From positions 62,001 through 126,000 of the forward strand of contig JAFEFN010000007.1 of NCBI GenBank assembly GCA_018240525.1: DNA of 64,000 nucleotides, written 5' to 3'. A program made the position numbers and the translations under genes. The notes beneath the pieces were generated by a model. It was not told the DNA's origin. It ran no database searches and saw nothing but the letters and a program-made list of their open reading frames with translations. This DNA is from Pseudomonadota bacterium (GTDB lineage: Bacteria > Pseudomonadota > Gammaproteobacteria > Steroidobacterales > Steroidobacteraceae). Positions 42,932 to 51,470 of the stretch are shown here, in pieces; positions within the stretch are counted from its first letter, which is position 1, and the number at the start of each line of letters is the position of its first letter.

Positions 42932-43756
42932 ATGAGGATGGCCACAGCGAAGGTGCTGGTAGTTTCACTGGCGCTCGCCGGCTGCGCGACCACGCAGACG
43001 ACCCAACCGGGGGCGGTCGACATCCACCGCAAGCAGACGATGTTGGTATCGGAGGCTTCCGTGGAGCATGGCGCTCAACAGAGCTATCTCGGGGAACTGG
43101 AGAAGGCCGGTGCGAGCGGGAAACTCAACGCCGACCCGGCCCTCACCGCACGGATTCGCCGCATTACCGACCGCCTCATTCCCGTCACGGCGACCTTTCG
43201 CCCGGACGCCCTCGAGTGGAAGTGGGAAGTCAACACGCTCAGCACGCCCGAGGTGAATGCCTACTGCATGCCGGGCGGGAAGATCATGGTGTACAGCGGC
43301 TTGGTGGACAAACTTCAACTCGACGATGCGGAGATCGCCACCGTCCTGGGGCACGAGATGTCACACGCCTTGCGTGAGCACACCCGCGAACGCGTCTCCA
43401 AGGCCTACGAGCAGCAAGTCGCCCTGGTGGGGCTCGCGGTGCTGACCGGCGCCGGGCCTGACACCATCGCACTGGCGGATCAGGTGGCATCGGTGACCTT
43501 TGAGCTGCCGCACGACCGCGAACAGGAATCCGAAGCGGATGTCATGGGACTTGAGCTGATGGCACGGGCGGGCTACGACCCTCATAAGGCCATCAGTCTC
43601 TGGAAAAAGATGATGGCGGTGGAGAAGAGTGAGCCGCCGCAATACCTGAGCACCCACCCCGCTTCTGCGAATCGCATTGCGGAACTCGAGCGCCACCTGC
43701 CCCAGGTTCTGCCACTGTATGCGGCGGCCGAGCGGAAAGACCTACCCGCACACTGA
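42932..43756 (+). CDS. M48-family metalloprotease lipoprotein
   Basis: A 274-aa lipoprotein protease. The signal peptide ends in LALAGC (Cys18), and the zinc motif is HEMSH (His141, Glu142, His145) in VLGHEMSHALREH, with the third ligand Glu in EQESEADVMGLELM. The family (LoiP/YcaL type) degrades misfolded outer-membrane proteins at the periplasmic face. The ATG at 42932 follows GGAGGTG. It lies directly behind tail R4, so it may be the original neighbour of msrA, or the content of the oldest cassette. Confidence 0.9.
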   Translation: MRMATAKVLVVSLALAGCATTQTTQPGAVDIHRKQTMLVSEASVEHGAQQSYLGELEKAGASGKLNADPALTARIRRITDRLIPVTATFRPDALEWKWEVNTLSTPEVNAYCMPGGKIMVYSGLVDKLQLDDAEIATVLGHEMSHALREHTRERVSKAYEQQVALVGLAVLTGAGPDTIALADQVASVTFELPHDREQESEADVMGLELMARAGYDPHKAISLWKKMMAVEKSEPPQYLSTHPASANRIAELERHLPQVLPLYAAAERKDLPAH

Positions 43757-43790
43757 CTGAAGGGCCCCTGCACGGGTGCCGTGAGCGACG

Positions 43791-45035
43791 CTACCTGGAG
43801 AACACGACCCCGTGCGCGATGGCGGACCCCGTCCAGCCGTGCGGCCAGCTGCGGTTTTCGAAGTCGAATCCGGGCTTGCCGGCCTCGTCCTTGAAGGCGG
43901 TGTCGACCGAGAGCGCGCCGGTTGCCGGGCTGAACTGCAGCATGAACAGCCGGTTCTCTTCATACCCGGTGACCGCCAGCCGACCCGTCCGGGCGTCGTA
44001 GCCGGTCCAGTGCGGCCGAATCAACGGGTCGAGCACGAGGCGGCTGACCTCGACGGGATGCGCGCCGTCCTTGATGTCGATCACGACGATCGCGTGCAGG
44101 ATCGGCACGCTCTGGATCAGGTAGTGCGAAACGATGCTCGGCACGCCGCAAAAGGAGCCGGGGAACTGCCAGACGAGCTTCGACCGCGGGTGCTCGCTGG
44201 CGATGTCGGTGATCCGCTCGATGCCGCAGCCGGTCGTCTGGATGTAGACGGCGCCGTCGGCGCCGCGGCGCGCCTCCTCCGGGTTGATCTCGCCGTAGCG
44301 GCCTGCGGGGGCGTCGAGGTCATTCGTCGACAGGCGCTTGAGGTCGGAAAGCCTGAACACCTGGTAGGTGTGTCCGGTCGCGTCCTCGTCACGCATCGAA
44401 GAGTTCGTGACGATGACCCGGTCGATGTCGGGCAAGGGCAGCAGGCTGTAGGCCATCAGCAGATCGTCCGATCGCGCCGGGTCGGCAGTCGAGACCGAAC
44501 GGACCGCACGGCCGTCGTTGTCGATCTCGACCAAGCCCCCGTGGATGCCGTGCGTTGCCGGGTTGCCCACCGCCATGGAGTGCTCCGCCCCTGGATCCGG
44601 ACCATGGTCCATGTGTCCCTCGACCTGGAAGCTGGCCAGGACATGGCCGTTGGGCAGGCGGAGGAACGAATGCGGGTGGCTGAAGCCGTCCAGTTCGCCG
44701 AAGGTGGCGTGCACCTTGGGATGCAGCGGATCGCTGAGGTCGAGGATGGCCGTCTGGCCGGCCCGGTGGTCGTTGGCAAACAGGAGCGTCCCATCCGGCA
44801 TCCAGTACTCGGTGTGATGCACCTGGTGGGTGCGGATTCCGGAGGCGGCGGTGGCGACCAGTTTTCCGTATGCGGGCGATGCCGGGTCCGCATCGATGAC
44901 CGCGATAAAGTCCTCGCCATGCCCCGCAGGGTCACCCGCCCAGGCAAAGAGATAATGTCCCTGAGGGGCAGAGGTGGCCGCTCCCGCGGCGAACAACAGT
45001 GCCGCCGCGGCGGCGCGCGCCAGATCCTGCATCAT
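43791..45035 (-). CDS. exported beta-propeller, selenium-binding-protein-like
   Basis: A 414-aa protein with a signal peptide (LARAAAAALLFAAGAATSA). The mature part shows repeated propeller-like strands and SBP56/methanethiol-oxidase-like motifs: THQVHHTEYWMPDG, FANDHRAGQTAILDLSD, SHPHSFLRLPNGHVLASFQ and RPHWTGYDARTGRLAVTGYE. The clustered His residues are candidate metal ligands. Methanethiol oxidases of this family are copper enzymes exported to the periplasm. The ATG at 45035 follows GGGGGAGACACA. An in-frame ATG at 45161 lacks a signal. Identity as SBP56 is moderate; another His-rich propeller is possible. Confidence 0.6.
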   Translation of the reverse strand: MMQDLARAAAAALLFAAGAATSAPQGHYLFAWAGDPAGHGEDFIAVIDADPASPAYGKLVATAASGIRTHQVHHTEYWMPDGTLLFANDHRAGQTAILDLSDPLHPKVHATFGELDGFSHPHSFLRLPNGHVLASFQVEGHMDHGPDPGAEHSMAVGNPATHGIHGGLVEIDNDGRAVRSVSTADPARSDDLLMAYSLLPLPDIDRVIVTNSSMRDEDATGHTYQVFRLSDLKRLSTNDLDAPAGRYGEINPEEARRGADGAVYIQTTGCGIERITDIASEHPRSKLVWQFPGSFCGVPSIVSHYLIQSVPILHAIVVIDIKDGAHPVEVSRLVLDPLIRPHWTGYDARTGRLAVTGYEENRLFMLQFSPATGALSVDTAFKDEAGKPGFDFENRSWPHGWTGSAIAHGVVFSR

Positions 45036-45114
45036 TGTGTCTCCCCCAGCGTGCTTGAACTTAGGTTGTCTGCATGGAGAGCCTAGCACGGACGCCTGCG
45101 GGCCAACGCCGCGC

Positions 45115-45660
45115 TCAGGCGGTGATCGCGATCCGCTCAACCGCGGCCGAACTGTTGTCATCGGCGCCGATGGTCAGGTACAGGTGACGAGCCGCGACCG
45201 TCAGGGACAACCTCATGCGCCGTGACAGGCGGGAGGCAACGTGGGCGAGCCAGGTGCTGTCGAACGCGTAGAGCTCCAGGTTCTCGCTGCGGTGGATGTG
45301 CTCGGCGGCATAGCGTTCAGCCAGCAGGCCGGCATTGCGGTGCGCGTAGACCGCCACGCGTGGCGCCGCCTTGCTCGCCCGGTGCAGGCGCGCCGGCTCC
45401 GGTGCGCCCACCTCGATCCACGCGCGCAGTGCGCCGGTGAGGTCGCGCACGGTGATCGCCGGCTCGTCCGGATCCGACAGTCCTTTCGAGAAAGCGATGC
45501 CCTCGGTGTATTCGAGGCAGTACGCCAGCATGCGCGCCAGCAGGTATTCGGCGGTTTCGGATGGGTGGCGAGCAGCGCGCACTTCGAAGTTCGCGTAGAC
45601 GTTGCGGTCCGAGTCGGCAAGCTCGATCTCGAACACGTACAGGGTGGCGCTCAGCGCCAT
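45115..45660 (-). CDS. yaeQ: YaeQ family protein
   Basis: A 181-aa YaeQ protein (PD-(D/E)XK-like fold). ALSATLYVFEIELADSDRNVY, HPSETAEYLLARMLAYCLEY, LSDPDEPAITVRDLTG and WIEVGAPEPARLHRASKAA are family blocks. The cellular role is not well established. The ATG at 45660 is preferred; a start 15 bp upstream is possible. It lies 48 bp downstream of the SLOG effector gene and may be the last gene of that operon by read-through only, since YaeQ is a common core gene. Confidence 0.88.
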   Translation of the reverse strand: MALSATLYVFEIELADSDRNVYANFEVRAARHPSETAEYLLARMLAYCLEYTEGIAFSKGLSDPDEPAITVRDLTGALRAWIEVGAPEPARLHRASKAAPRVAVYAHRNAGLLAERYAAEHIHRSENLELYAFDSTWLAHVASRLSRRMRLSLTVAARHLYLTIGADDNSSAAVERIAITA

Positions 45661-45708
45661 GGCGCACCTCGGCAAGTTCTGGCGCGGCGGTGCCGCGCGG
45701 CAGGGGGC

Positions 45709-47421
45709 TCAGCCCTTGGGCAGGACGATAGGCCGCTCGCGCAATAGCAGCACCCAGTCCCCACTTTCCATCAGCGCCTCGCGACCGAGCTCGCGGATCA
45801 GGGAACGCTCGCTGTGTGCGCGGTGCGGTGCGGATGGGGCGTCCTCCAGGTGCGAGATGACCTTTTCCGCGCGGCCGAAGACGGTGGCGAACCGTGCGTA
45901 CTGGTGCGCCTGCGAGCGCAGGCCGAAGCGCTCGCCGTAGGTCTCCCACAGGGCCGCGGCAATCGGGGCGAAGCCCATCGTCAGCACGATCCAGTGGTGC
46001 CACTTGCCCATCGACTCGAGTCGATGCCAGAACACGACCAGGCTGGCGGTGGCCGTCAGGCCGACGAGCAGGGAGATCGAGGACAGCACCTCCAGGTGGT
46101 GGATGCGTGTCATCTGCCGCTTGGCACGGTTGCGGAAGTAGTCCGCCTGGCCGCGCACCCAGTGTGCCAGCACCAGGTCCGGCCGCGGCTTCAGCGGCGG
46201 GGGCAGCACGTTGGTGCCGCGCAGCGCCTCGCGGATCCAGCGCAGCTCGTCCAGCTGCTTGCGCAGGTAACTGGCCGAGACGTTGTCCGCGAGCCCCGCA
46301 AGTCGCCAGTAGAACTGCACGCGCAGCCCCTCGGCGAGCGCACGGTAGTCGAGATATCGTCCCTGGGCATCCTGCTTTCGCTGCCACAGGTACAACAGCA
46401 CGATGGCGGTGAAGATGCCGAGGTAGAGTTCGGGCATCGCCCGCACGGCCCAGATCTCCGAATACACCTCGAAGGTGAGGGCGAGTCCCACGGCCAGGGA
46501 AAGCACCCAGCGCAGTACCCAGTGGGTCACCCTCTGGTGGCGCCGCGCGAGCACGTCGGCGCAGGCGAATGTGGCGGCCATGGCGCGATCGGCGGAGGGC
46601 CGCTCCCCGAGGCCCGGTACCAGCGAGGCCGCCGACTCGGCCACCGCAGCGGAATTGCGGATGTGGACCGCCTCGGCGTTGAAGCGGTCGATGCGCAGGC
46701 ACACGGTGCGCAGCAGTTCCGGGTTGGCCTCTTTCGGGTACACCCACTTGCCCGGCACGTCCACGTTGACGGTGCTGGCCGCGCTGGAGGTGCGGCGGGT
46801 ATGCACCCAGTACACCGGCCCGTCGTAGTCGACATCCAGTCCGCGCGTGGCCGTGTGGGTGCGTCCCTCGAGCTTGAAGCGCACCACCTCCGCGGTACCG
46901 GCAAAGGACTCGTTGCGCACACCGTCCCAGAGCGCCAGCAGGATGTGGCAGCGCCCGGACACGTACAGCCCCACCTCCCGATAGCACAGCTCGCGCAGGT
47001 CCGCCGGGGTGGTGCCGGCCGGCACGCTCGGCTCGAGCACGAACACGTTTTCCGGCGGGATCCGCCCGAGCAAGCCGCGAAACTCCTCGACGGTCTCGGG
47101 AAAGTCGCGCTCGTATTCGGTCGCCTCCATCGGCAGGCATACCAGCAGTTCGCAGCCATGCGCCAGGCCCACTTCCGCGGCCAACCGGTCAGCGCCCTCG
47201 GCGAGCGCAGACACCATGCGCAGCGGCGTCGCCGGGTAGTGGGTGCGCAGGTAGTCGAGCAGCTCGGCGATCCGCGCGCCGTACAGCGGGTAGTCCGCCG
47301 GATCGAGATTGCGATGGCCGGTGACGCCGATGACCAGCGGCACCAGCCCCGCTGAGGGGTGGTCAGCCTCGACGCGTGCGGATGAGTCGTTCAATGGCCC
47401 TGCCGTCCGAGTGAGTGGCAC
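45709..47421 (-). CDS. SLOG-domain protein with four-helix SLATT-like membrane region
   Basis: A 570-aa protein. Residues ~27-210 form a SLOG/LOG-type Rossmann domain: LVIGVTGHRNLDPADYP, SALAEGADRLAAEVGLAHG and ELLVCLPM. SLOG domains bind NAD-derived or other nucleotides. Four predicted helices follow at ~302-319, 330-346, 446-465 and 475-492, with a cytosolic stretch between pairs and a C-terminal helix with HQYARFATVFGRA, as in SLATT (SLOG-associated TM) effectors. The predicted role is a membrane-damaging effector triggered by nucleotide binding. Its start overlaps the TIR gene by 31 bp. GTG 47373 is an alternative start. Confidence 0.75.
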   Translation of the reverse strand: MPLTRTAGPLNDSSARVEADHPSAGLVPLVIGVTGHRNLDPADYPLYGARIAELLDYLRTHYPATPLRMVSALAEGADRLAAEVGLAHGCELLVCLPMEATEYERDFPETVEEFRGLLGRIPPENVFVLEPSVPAGTTPADLRELCYREVGLYVSGRCHILLALWDGVRNESFAGTAEVVRFKLEGRTHTATRGLDVDYDGPVYWVHTRRTSSAASTVNVDVPGKWVYPKEANPELLRTVCLRIDRFNAEAVHIRNSAAVAESAASLVPGLGERPSADRAMAATFACADVLARRHQRVTHWVLRWVLSLAVGLALTFEVYSEIWAVRAMPELYLGIFTAIVLLYLWQRKQDAQGRYLDYRALAEGLRVQFYWRLAGLADNVSASYLRKQLDELRWIREALRGTNVLPPPLKPRPDLVLAHWVRGQADYFRNRAKRQMTRIHHLEVLSSISLLVGLTATASLVVFWHRLESMGKWHHWIVLTMGFAPIAAALWETYGERFGLRSQAHQYARFATVFGRAEKVISHLEDAPSAPHRAHSERSLIRELGREALMESGDWVLLLRERPIVLPKG

Positions 47422-48104
47422 GCATCGAGGAACTGCCGGCGTGCCGGAGGGGCGTCGATCTCACCGGCTAGGTGGGTGACCAGTGGCTCCCAGCCCGAAA
47501 AGCGGGTTGCCGCGCGCCGCACCAGGTGCTGCGCCAGCGGGCCGATGTGTTGCGCCAGCTGCCGCTCGAGGGAGGCGAGTTGCTCGGGAGGGAAGCTGGC
47601 CGGCGCACCCGCAGCGGCAACGGCGCCCGGGGCCGGCATCGCAGGCAAGGCTTGCTGGGTGGCGGTGGTCGCCGCAGCATCCTGCGCGGTCGCGGGTGCG
47701 CAGTTGAGCAGTGCGCTGACGTGTCGGCACACCCGTTCGTAGTGCGGCTCGAAGGGCGGCGGGAAGGCGTCGAGCCAGTGCTGCGAACTCAGGAAGTATT
47801 CCAGGCTCTTCGACGGGATGATGTCCTCGATGCGAAACGGCAGTATCGGCAGCTCCTTGTGCACCGCGCGTTCCACCTCGCGACGCACCTGCGGGGAGGC
47901 GTTGCTGTGCGAAGAGAAGACCAGCACCATCAGACGTGCCGTCGAGATGGCCTCGATGATCTCCGCCGCCCAGTCGGCGGCCGGGGAGATGTCGCGTGGC
48001 GCTATCCACGCGCTCACGCCCGCCGCCTCCAGGCGCGCGACCAGCTCGAAGGCGCAATCCCGGTCGGGCAACGAGTAGCTGACGAAGACGCTGCGCCCCA
48101 TCAT
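47391..48104 (-). CDS. TIR-domain protein (putative NADase/cyclase)
   Basis: A 237-aa protein. The TIR domain spans residues ~4-125: SVFVSYSLPDRDCAFELVAR, GVSAWIAPRDISPAADWA, LMVLVFSSHSNASPQVRREV with candidate catalytic Glu76, and ILPFRIEDIIPSKSLEYFL. A low-complexity Ala/Pro/Thr linker (~140-175) follows, then a small C-terminal helical domain (LERQLAQHIGPLAQHLVRRA). Bacterial TIRs convert NAD to signalling cyclic ADP-ribose isomers or deplete NAD. ATG 48104 overlaps the sensor stop by ATGA, and its end overlaps the SLOG gene, so the three proteins are translationally coupled. Confidence 0.85.
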   Translation of the reverse strand: MMGRSVFVSYSLPDRDCAFELVARLEAAGVSAWIAPRDISPAADWAAEIIEAISTARLMVLVFSSHSNASPQVRREVERAVHKELPILPFRIEDIIPSKSLEYFLSSQHWLDAFPPPFEPHYERVCRHVSALLNCAPATAQDAAATTATQQALPAMPAPGAVAAAGAPASFPPEQLASLERQLAQHIGPLAQHLVRRAATRFSGWEPLVTHLAGEIDAPPARRQFLDACHSLGRQGH

Positions 48105-48970
48105 TTCTCCAGCATCGTCAGCGCCTTGTCGAGGCTGGTGCGCATGCGGTTGAAGGCGCGTCCCAGGTGGGTCAGTTCGCTGCCGCCATGCTCGGGGAAT
48201 TCCCCAGCGGTCATGTCGCCGAGGCTCACCTGCTCGGCGATGGCCGCCATGCGCCGCACCGGACGGACGACCAGGTAGTAGAGGATGAGGTTCACGATCA
48301 GCAGCGTGGCGATCAGGATTGCCCCGACCGAGCCCATGACGCCGTGGAAGATGCGTGTGGCGTTCGCCGTCGCGGTCGCCAGCGGCACGGACACCACCTG
48401 CGCACCGATGATTTCCTGTGGCTGCCAGCCGAAGCCGTTGTTGCTGCCGTAGCGCTGGATCAGGGTGGCCGGAGCGGCCTGTGGGAGGCTGTGGCAGACC
48501 AGGCACTGAGCCTCGGCGTGGATTGGCCGGGCCAGGTACAGCGACCTGCCGGTCGGGGTGTCGCGCTCGCCGACGATTTCGGCGCGGCGCTCGTCGTTGC
48601 GGAACTGCTGGATCAGGTCCGACTCCCAGTCCATCGCCCGGTCCTCCAGGTTCGTCGGGTTGAGCGTCGCCTCCTTGTAGGAATACTCAGGGTGCTTCTC
48701 GTGCAGGTGCAGGAAGTTCTTCGTGGCGGCGTAGGAGGGCACGCTCTGCGGCAGGAACTGTTTCTCCATCTGCGCATTGAGCAGGGGTACGATCTCCGCG
48801 GCAGTATAGGCCCGCATCGACAGAGCGCTGTCCATCATCAGCCCCGCCTCACGCAAGGTCTCCTGCTTGGCATTCTCCTGCAGCATGGTCCAACAGGCCT
48901 CTCCGACCGCGAAGGCGGCAACCACGAAAGCCACCGTCAGGACCAGGTTGATTCGGACCAGAAGATTCAT
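48101..48970 (-). CDS. membrane haem-c sensor (Tll0287/DUF3365-like) with HAMP domain
   Basis: A 289-aa protein. Helix 1 (~7-25) and helix 2 (~210-235) frame a periplasmic domain of the DUF3365/Tll0287 type with a c-haem attachment site C156-L-V-C159-H160 (EAQCLVCHSLPQ). A HAMP domain follows (VVRPVRRMAAIAEQVSLGDM) and the protein ends 40 residues later, with no kinase, cyclase or methyl-accepting output domain. Haem and HAMP suggest redox or gas sensing. Output could go to the co-translated TIR protein, whose gene overlaps by 4 bp. Other family members do carry output domains. Confidence 0.82.
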   Translation of the reverse strand: MNLLVRINLVLTVAFVVAAFAVGEACWTMLQENAKQETLREAGLMMDSALSMRAYTAAEIVPLLNAQMEKQFLPQSVPSYAATKNFLHLHEKHPEYSYKEATLNPTNLEDRAMDWESDLIQQFRNDERRAEIVGERDTPTGRSLYLARPIHAEAQCLVCHSLPQAAPATLIQRYGSNNGFGWQPQEIIGAQVVSVPLATATANATRIFHGVMGSVGAILIATLLIVNLILYYLVVRPVRRMAAIAEQVSLGDMTAGEFPEHGGSELTHLGRAFNRMRTSLDKALTMLEK

Positions 48971-49073
48971 AGAGTTATGAGTGGGAACGTCCGACGAGGC
49001 GCAGTGTGCCAGAGATTCTGCGCGGGTCGCAATTCGCCGGGTGCCCAGCGCGCAAGGCGTGCGCGCGACCTGC

Positions 49074-49778
49074 TTACAGCGCGCCGAAGACCTTCTTGAT
49101 GATCGAGTTCGCCTGTCCCATCGGATCCTCGCGGATCTGGTGCTCTTCCTCGGCGATGCGGCTGAACAGGCCGTCCAGTGCCTTCGCGGTCACGTAGTCG
49201 TTGAGGCTGGCGTCCTGGGCCGGCAGCAGGCCGAGCTGCGCGGCCTGACCGGCATATTCGTCATATTTCTTGGCCAGTCCCAGTTTCGCCGTCTCGGCCG
49301 CGACGATCGGCTTGAATTTCGCCGTAAGGTCCGCGCTGGTGGCTTTGCGGAAGTACGCCGTGCCGGCGCCATCACCCCCGGTCAGGATGTCCTTGGCATC
49401 TGCAACCGTCATGTGCTGCAGCGCCTGCTTGAACACCGGCTTCGCCTGCGCGACCGCCGCTTCGGCGGCATGGTTCATCGTCTCTTTGAGCTGGTCGGCC
49501 TGGGAGCCCATGCCGAGCATGCGCAGGGGCTTCTCGGCCTTGTCCAGCGGATGCGGCAGCGGGATCGCCACCTTCGGGTCATGCAGGAAGCCGCCGGGCG
49601 CCCCCAGCTGCGCCACCGCGGTGTCGATCCCCTGCGCCAGCGCGGCATGCAGGCCGGCCGCGGCATCCTTGGAACTCAGTGCGGAGAGGGGCTCGTCAGC
49701 GGCGAGTGCCGCGCCCCAGGCCAGCAATACCATGGGCAAGAGGCCGCGCGCGCAGCGGCGTGAAGCAGCTCGAAACAT
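49074..49778 (-). CDS. DUF4197 exported protein
   Basis: A 234-aa secreted protein. A signal peptide (RGLLPMVLLAWGAALAA) is followed by the DUF4197 block: LSSKDAAAGLHAALAQGIDT, DPKVAIPLPHPLDKAEKPLR, ALQHMTVADAKDILTGGDGA and YVTAKALDGLFSRIAEEEHQ. The family is periplasmic and uncharacterised. The ATG at 49778 precedes the signal peptide; an open frame extends upstream to 49982 without similarity. It is upstream of the sensor gene by ~100 bp but probably an independent core gene. The 276-bp gap to the divergent MBOAT gene showed no clear site. Confidence 0.85.
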   Translation of the reverse strand: MFRAASRRCARGLLPMVLLAWGAALAADEPLSALSSKDAAAGLHAALAQGIDTAVAQLGAPGGFLHDPKVAIPLPHPLDKAEKPLRMLGMGSQADQLKETMNHAAEAAVAQAKPVFKQALQHMTVADAKDILTGGDGAGTAYFRKATSADLTAKFKPIVAAETAKLGLAKKYDEYAGQAAQLGLLPAQDASLNDYVTAKALDGLFSRIAEEEHQIREDPMGQANSIIKKVFGAL

Positions 49779-50054
49779 CGGAAGAACCCCGGACTCGTTA
49801 CGACTGCGCTGAGTGTAGGCCCTCGAGCCCTCCGAGCGCTCGAGATCCGTGCGGGCGTGTCTGGACCGTGGGTACGCAAACCGCGGATGTTTCGCCTGAG
49901 GAAATGGCGAGACGCGTGGGGCCACGCCGGCTGAATCTTGCGGCGTGCCGCGGGCCGCAGTTGCCTTGGGCGTGGACTGCACCGCATGATGTCGGAAAGC
50001 CCGTCCACGGGATTGCCGGGGAGAAGGGCGCGGTCCCGCGGCCGCGCATCGTCC

Positions 50055-51470
50055 ATGGTCTTCAACTCACTCACCTTCCTGGTGTTCTTCGCCTGCGTCC
50101 TCGCCCTGCACTCGTTGCCTCTGTCCTGGAAGAGCCGCAAGGTCAACCTGCTTCTGGCGAGCTACCTGTTCTACTCGGCGTGGAACCCGCCGTTCGTGAT
50201 CCTGCTGTGGGTCTCCACCGTGGTCGACTGGTACGCAGCGCAGGGACTGGTGAAGGCACGCCGCCAGGCCGCGCGCCATTCCTGGATGCTGCTGTCGGTG
50301 ATCGCCAACCTCGGCATGCTCTTTTACTTCAAGTACGGGCAGTTCCTCCTCGATAGCTTCAGCTCGCTGATGGCTGCGGTCGGCGTGGCCTACCACCCCG
50401 CGCACTACGACATCGTGCTGCCGGTCGGTATCTCCTTCTACACCTTCGCCACCATGTCCTACACGCTCGACGTGTACCTGCGCCGCGCGGTCCCGGCCGA
50501 GAACTTCCTGGACTACGCGCTGTTCGTGACCTTCTTCCCGCACCTGGTTGCCGGTCCCATCATGCGACCGACCGAACTTGTGCCGCAGTTCGCCACGCCA
50601 CGGCGCGCCAGCTCGCAGCAGCTGCGCTTCGGCCTGGCGCTCATGACCGTCGGCCTCTTCAACAAGGTCGTGCTCGCCGACAGCTTTCTGGCGCCGGCGG
50701 CCGAGCGTGTCTTCGACGCCACCCGGGTGCCGGGCGCGCTCGATGCGTGGATGGGGACGCTCGCCTTCAGCGGCCAGATCTTCTGTGACTTTGCCGGCTA
50801 CTCCACCACGGCCATCGGCGCGGCGCTGTGCCTGGGGTTCGCCATGCCGGACAACTTCCGCTTCCCCTATGCCGCGGTGGGCTTCTCGGACTTCTGGCGG
50901 CGCTGGCACATCACGCTGTCCTCCTGGCTGCGCGACTACCTGTATATCCCGCTCGGGGGCAACCGCCACGGCCCCGCCCGCACCTATGCGGCGCTCATGA
51001 CGACGATGCTGCTGGGTGGGCTGTGGCACGGGGCCAACTGGACCTTCGTCGCCTGGGGTGGCATCCATGGCCTGTACCTGTCGGGTGAGCGTGTGCTGCG
51101 GGCGCGCTTTGCGAACTACCGGCCCGGCCCGCTCGCGCTCGTGGGGCTCGCAGCCTTGACCTACCTGCTCGTGAACGTCACCTGGGTGTTCTTCAGAGCC
51201 AAGAGCTTCTCGCGCGCCTGGGACGTGCTGGGCGGCATGGCGGGCCAGCATCCGGGCGTGCGCCCGATCCTCTCGACCTTCTACCTCAGTACGGTGGCGC
51301 TGATCATCGCGGGCATCCTGGTCACGCACTGGTACATGCGCGCGCGCACGCTCGAATCGGTCGTGGCGCGCCTGTCGCCGGTGCTCATCGGCACGCTCTG
51401 GGGTGTGATGCTCTTTGCAATCGTGGCCGCGCAGGGGGACGGAAGTGCGTTCATTTACTTCCAGTTCTGA
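50055..51470 (+). CDS. MBOAT-family O-acyltransferase (AlgI-like)
   Basis: A 471-aa polytopic inner-membrane acyltransferase. FNSLTFLVFFACVLALHSLP and the helices that follow are AlgI-like. The MBOAT signatures FPHLVAGPIMRPTELVPQF, SFWRRWHITLSSWLRDYLYI-type segment (here DFWRRWHITLSSWLRDYLYI) and the catalytic His in LLGGLWHGANWTFVAWG are present. It passes acyl, usually acetyl, groups across the membrane for polysaccharide or cell-wall O-acylation. The ATG at 50055 starts the family N-terminus. The 3' end overlaps the next gene by 26 bp, tying the two together functionally. Confidence 0.9.
   Translation: MVFNSLTFLVFFACVLALHSLPLSWKSRKVNLLLASYLFYSAWNPPFVILLWVSTVVDWYAAQGLVKARRQAARHSWMLLSVIANLGMLFYFKYGQFLLDSFSSLMAAVGVAYHPAHYDIVLPVGISFYTFATMSYTLDVYLRRAVPAENFLDYALFVTFFPHLVAGPIMRPTELVPQFATPRRASSQQLRFGLALMTVGLFNKVVLADSFLAPAAERVFDATRVPGALDAWMGTLAFSGQIFCDFAGYSTTAIGAALCLGFAMPDNFRFPYAAVGFSDFWRRWHITLSSWLRDYLYIPLGGNRHGPARTYAALMTTMLLGGLWHGANWTFVAWGGIHGLYLSGERVLRARFANYRPGPLALVGLAALTYLLVNVTWVFFRAKSFSRAWDVLGGMAGQHPGVRPILSTFYLSTVALIIAGILVTHWYMRARTLESVVARLSPVLIGTLWGVMLFAIVAAQGDGSAFIYFQF

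Noticed and set aside
49779..49982. N-terminal extension of the DUF4197 protein
   Set aside because: The extension lacks similarity and precedes a clear signal peptide starting at 49778.
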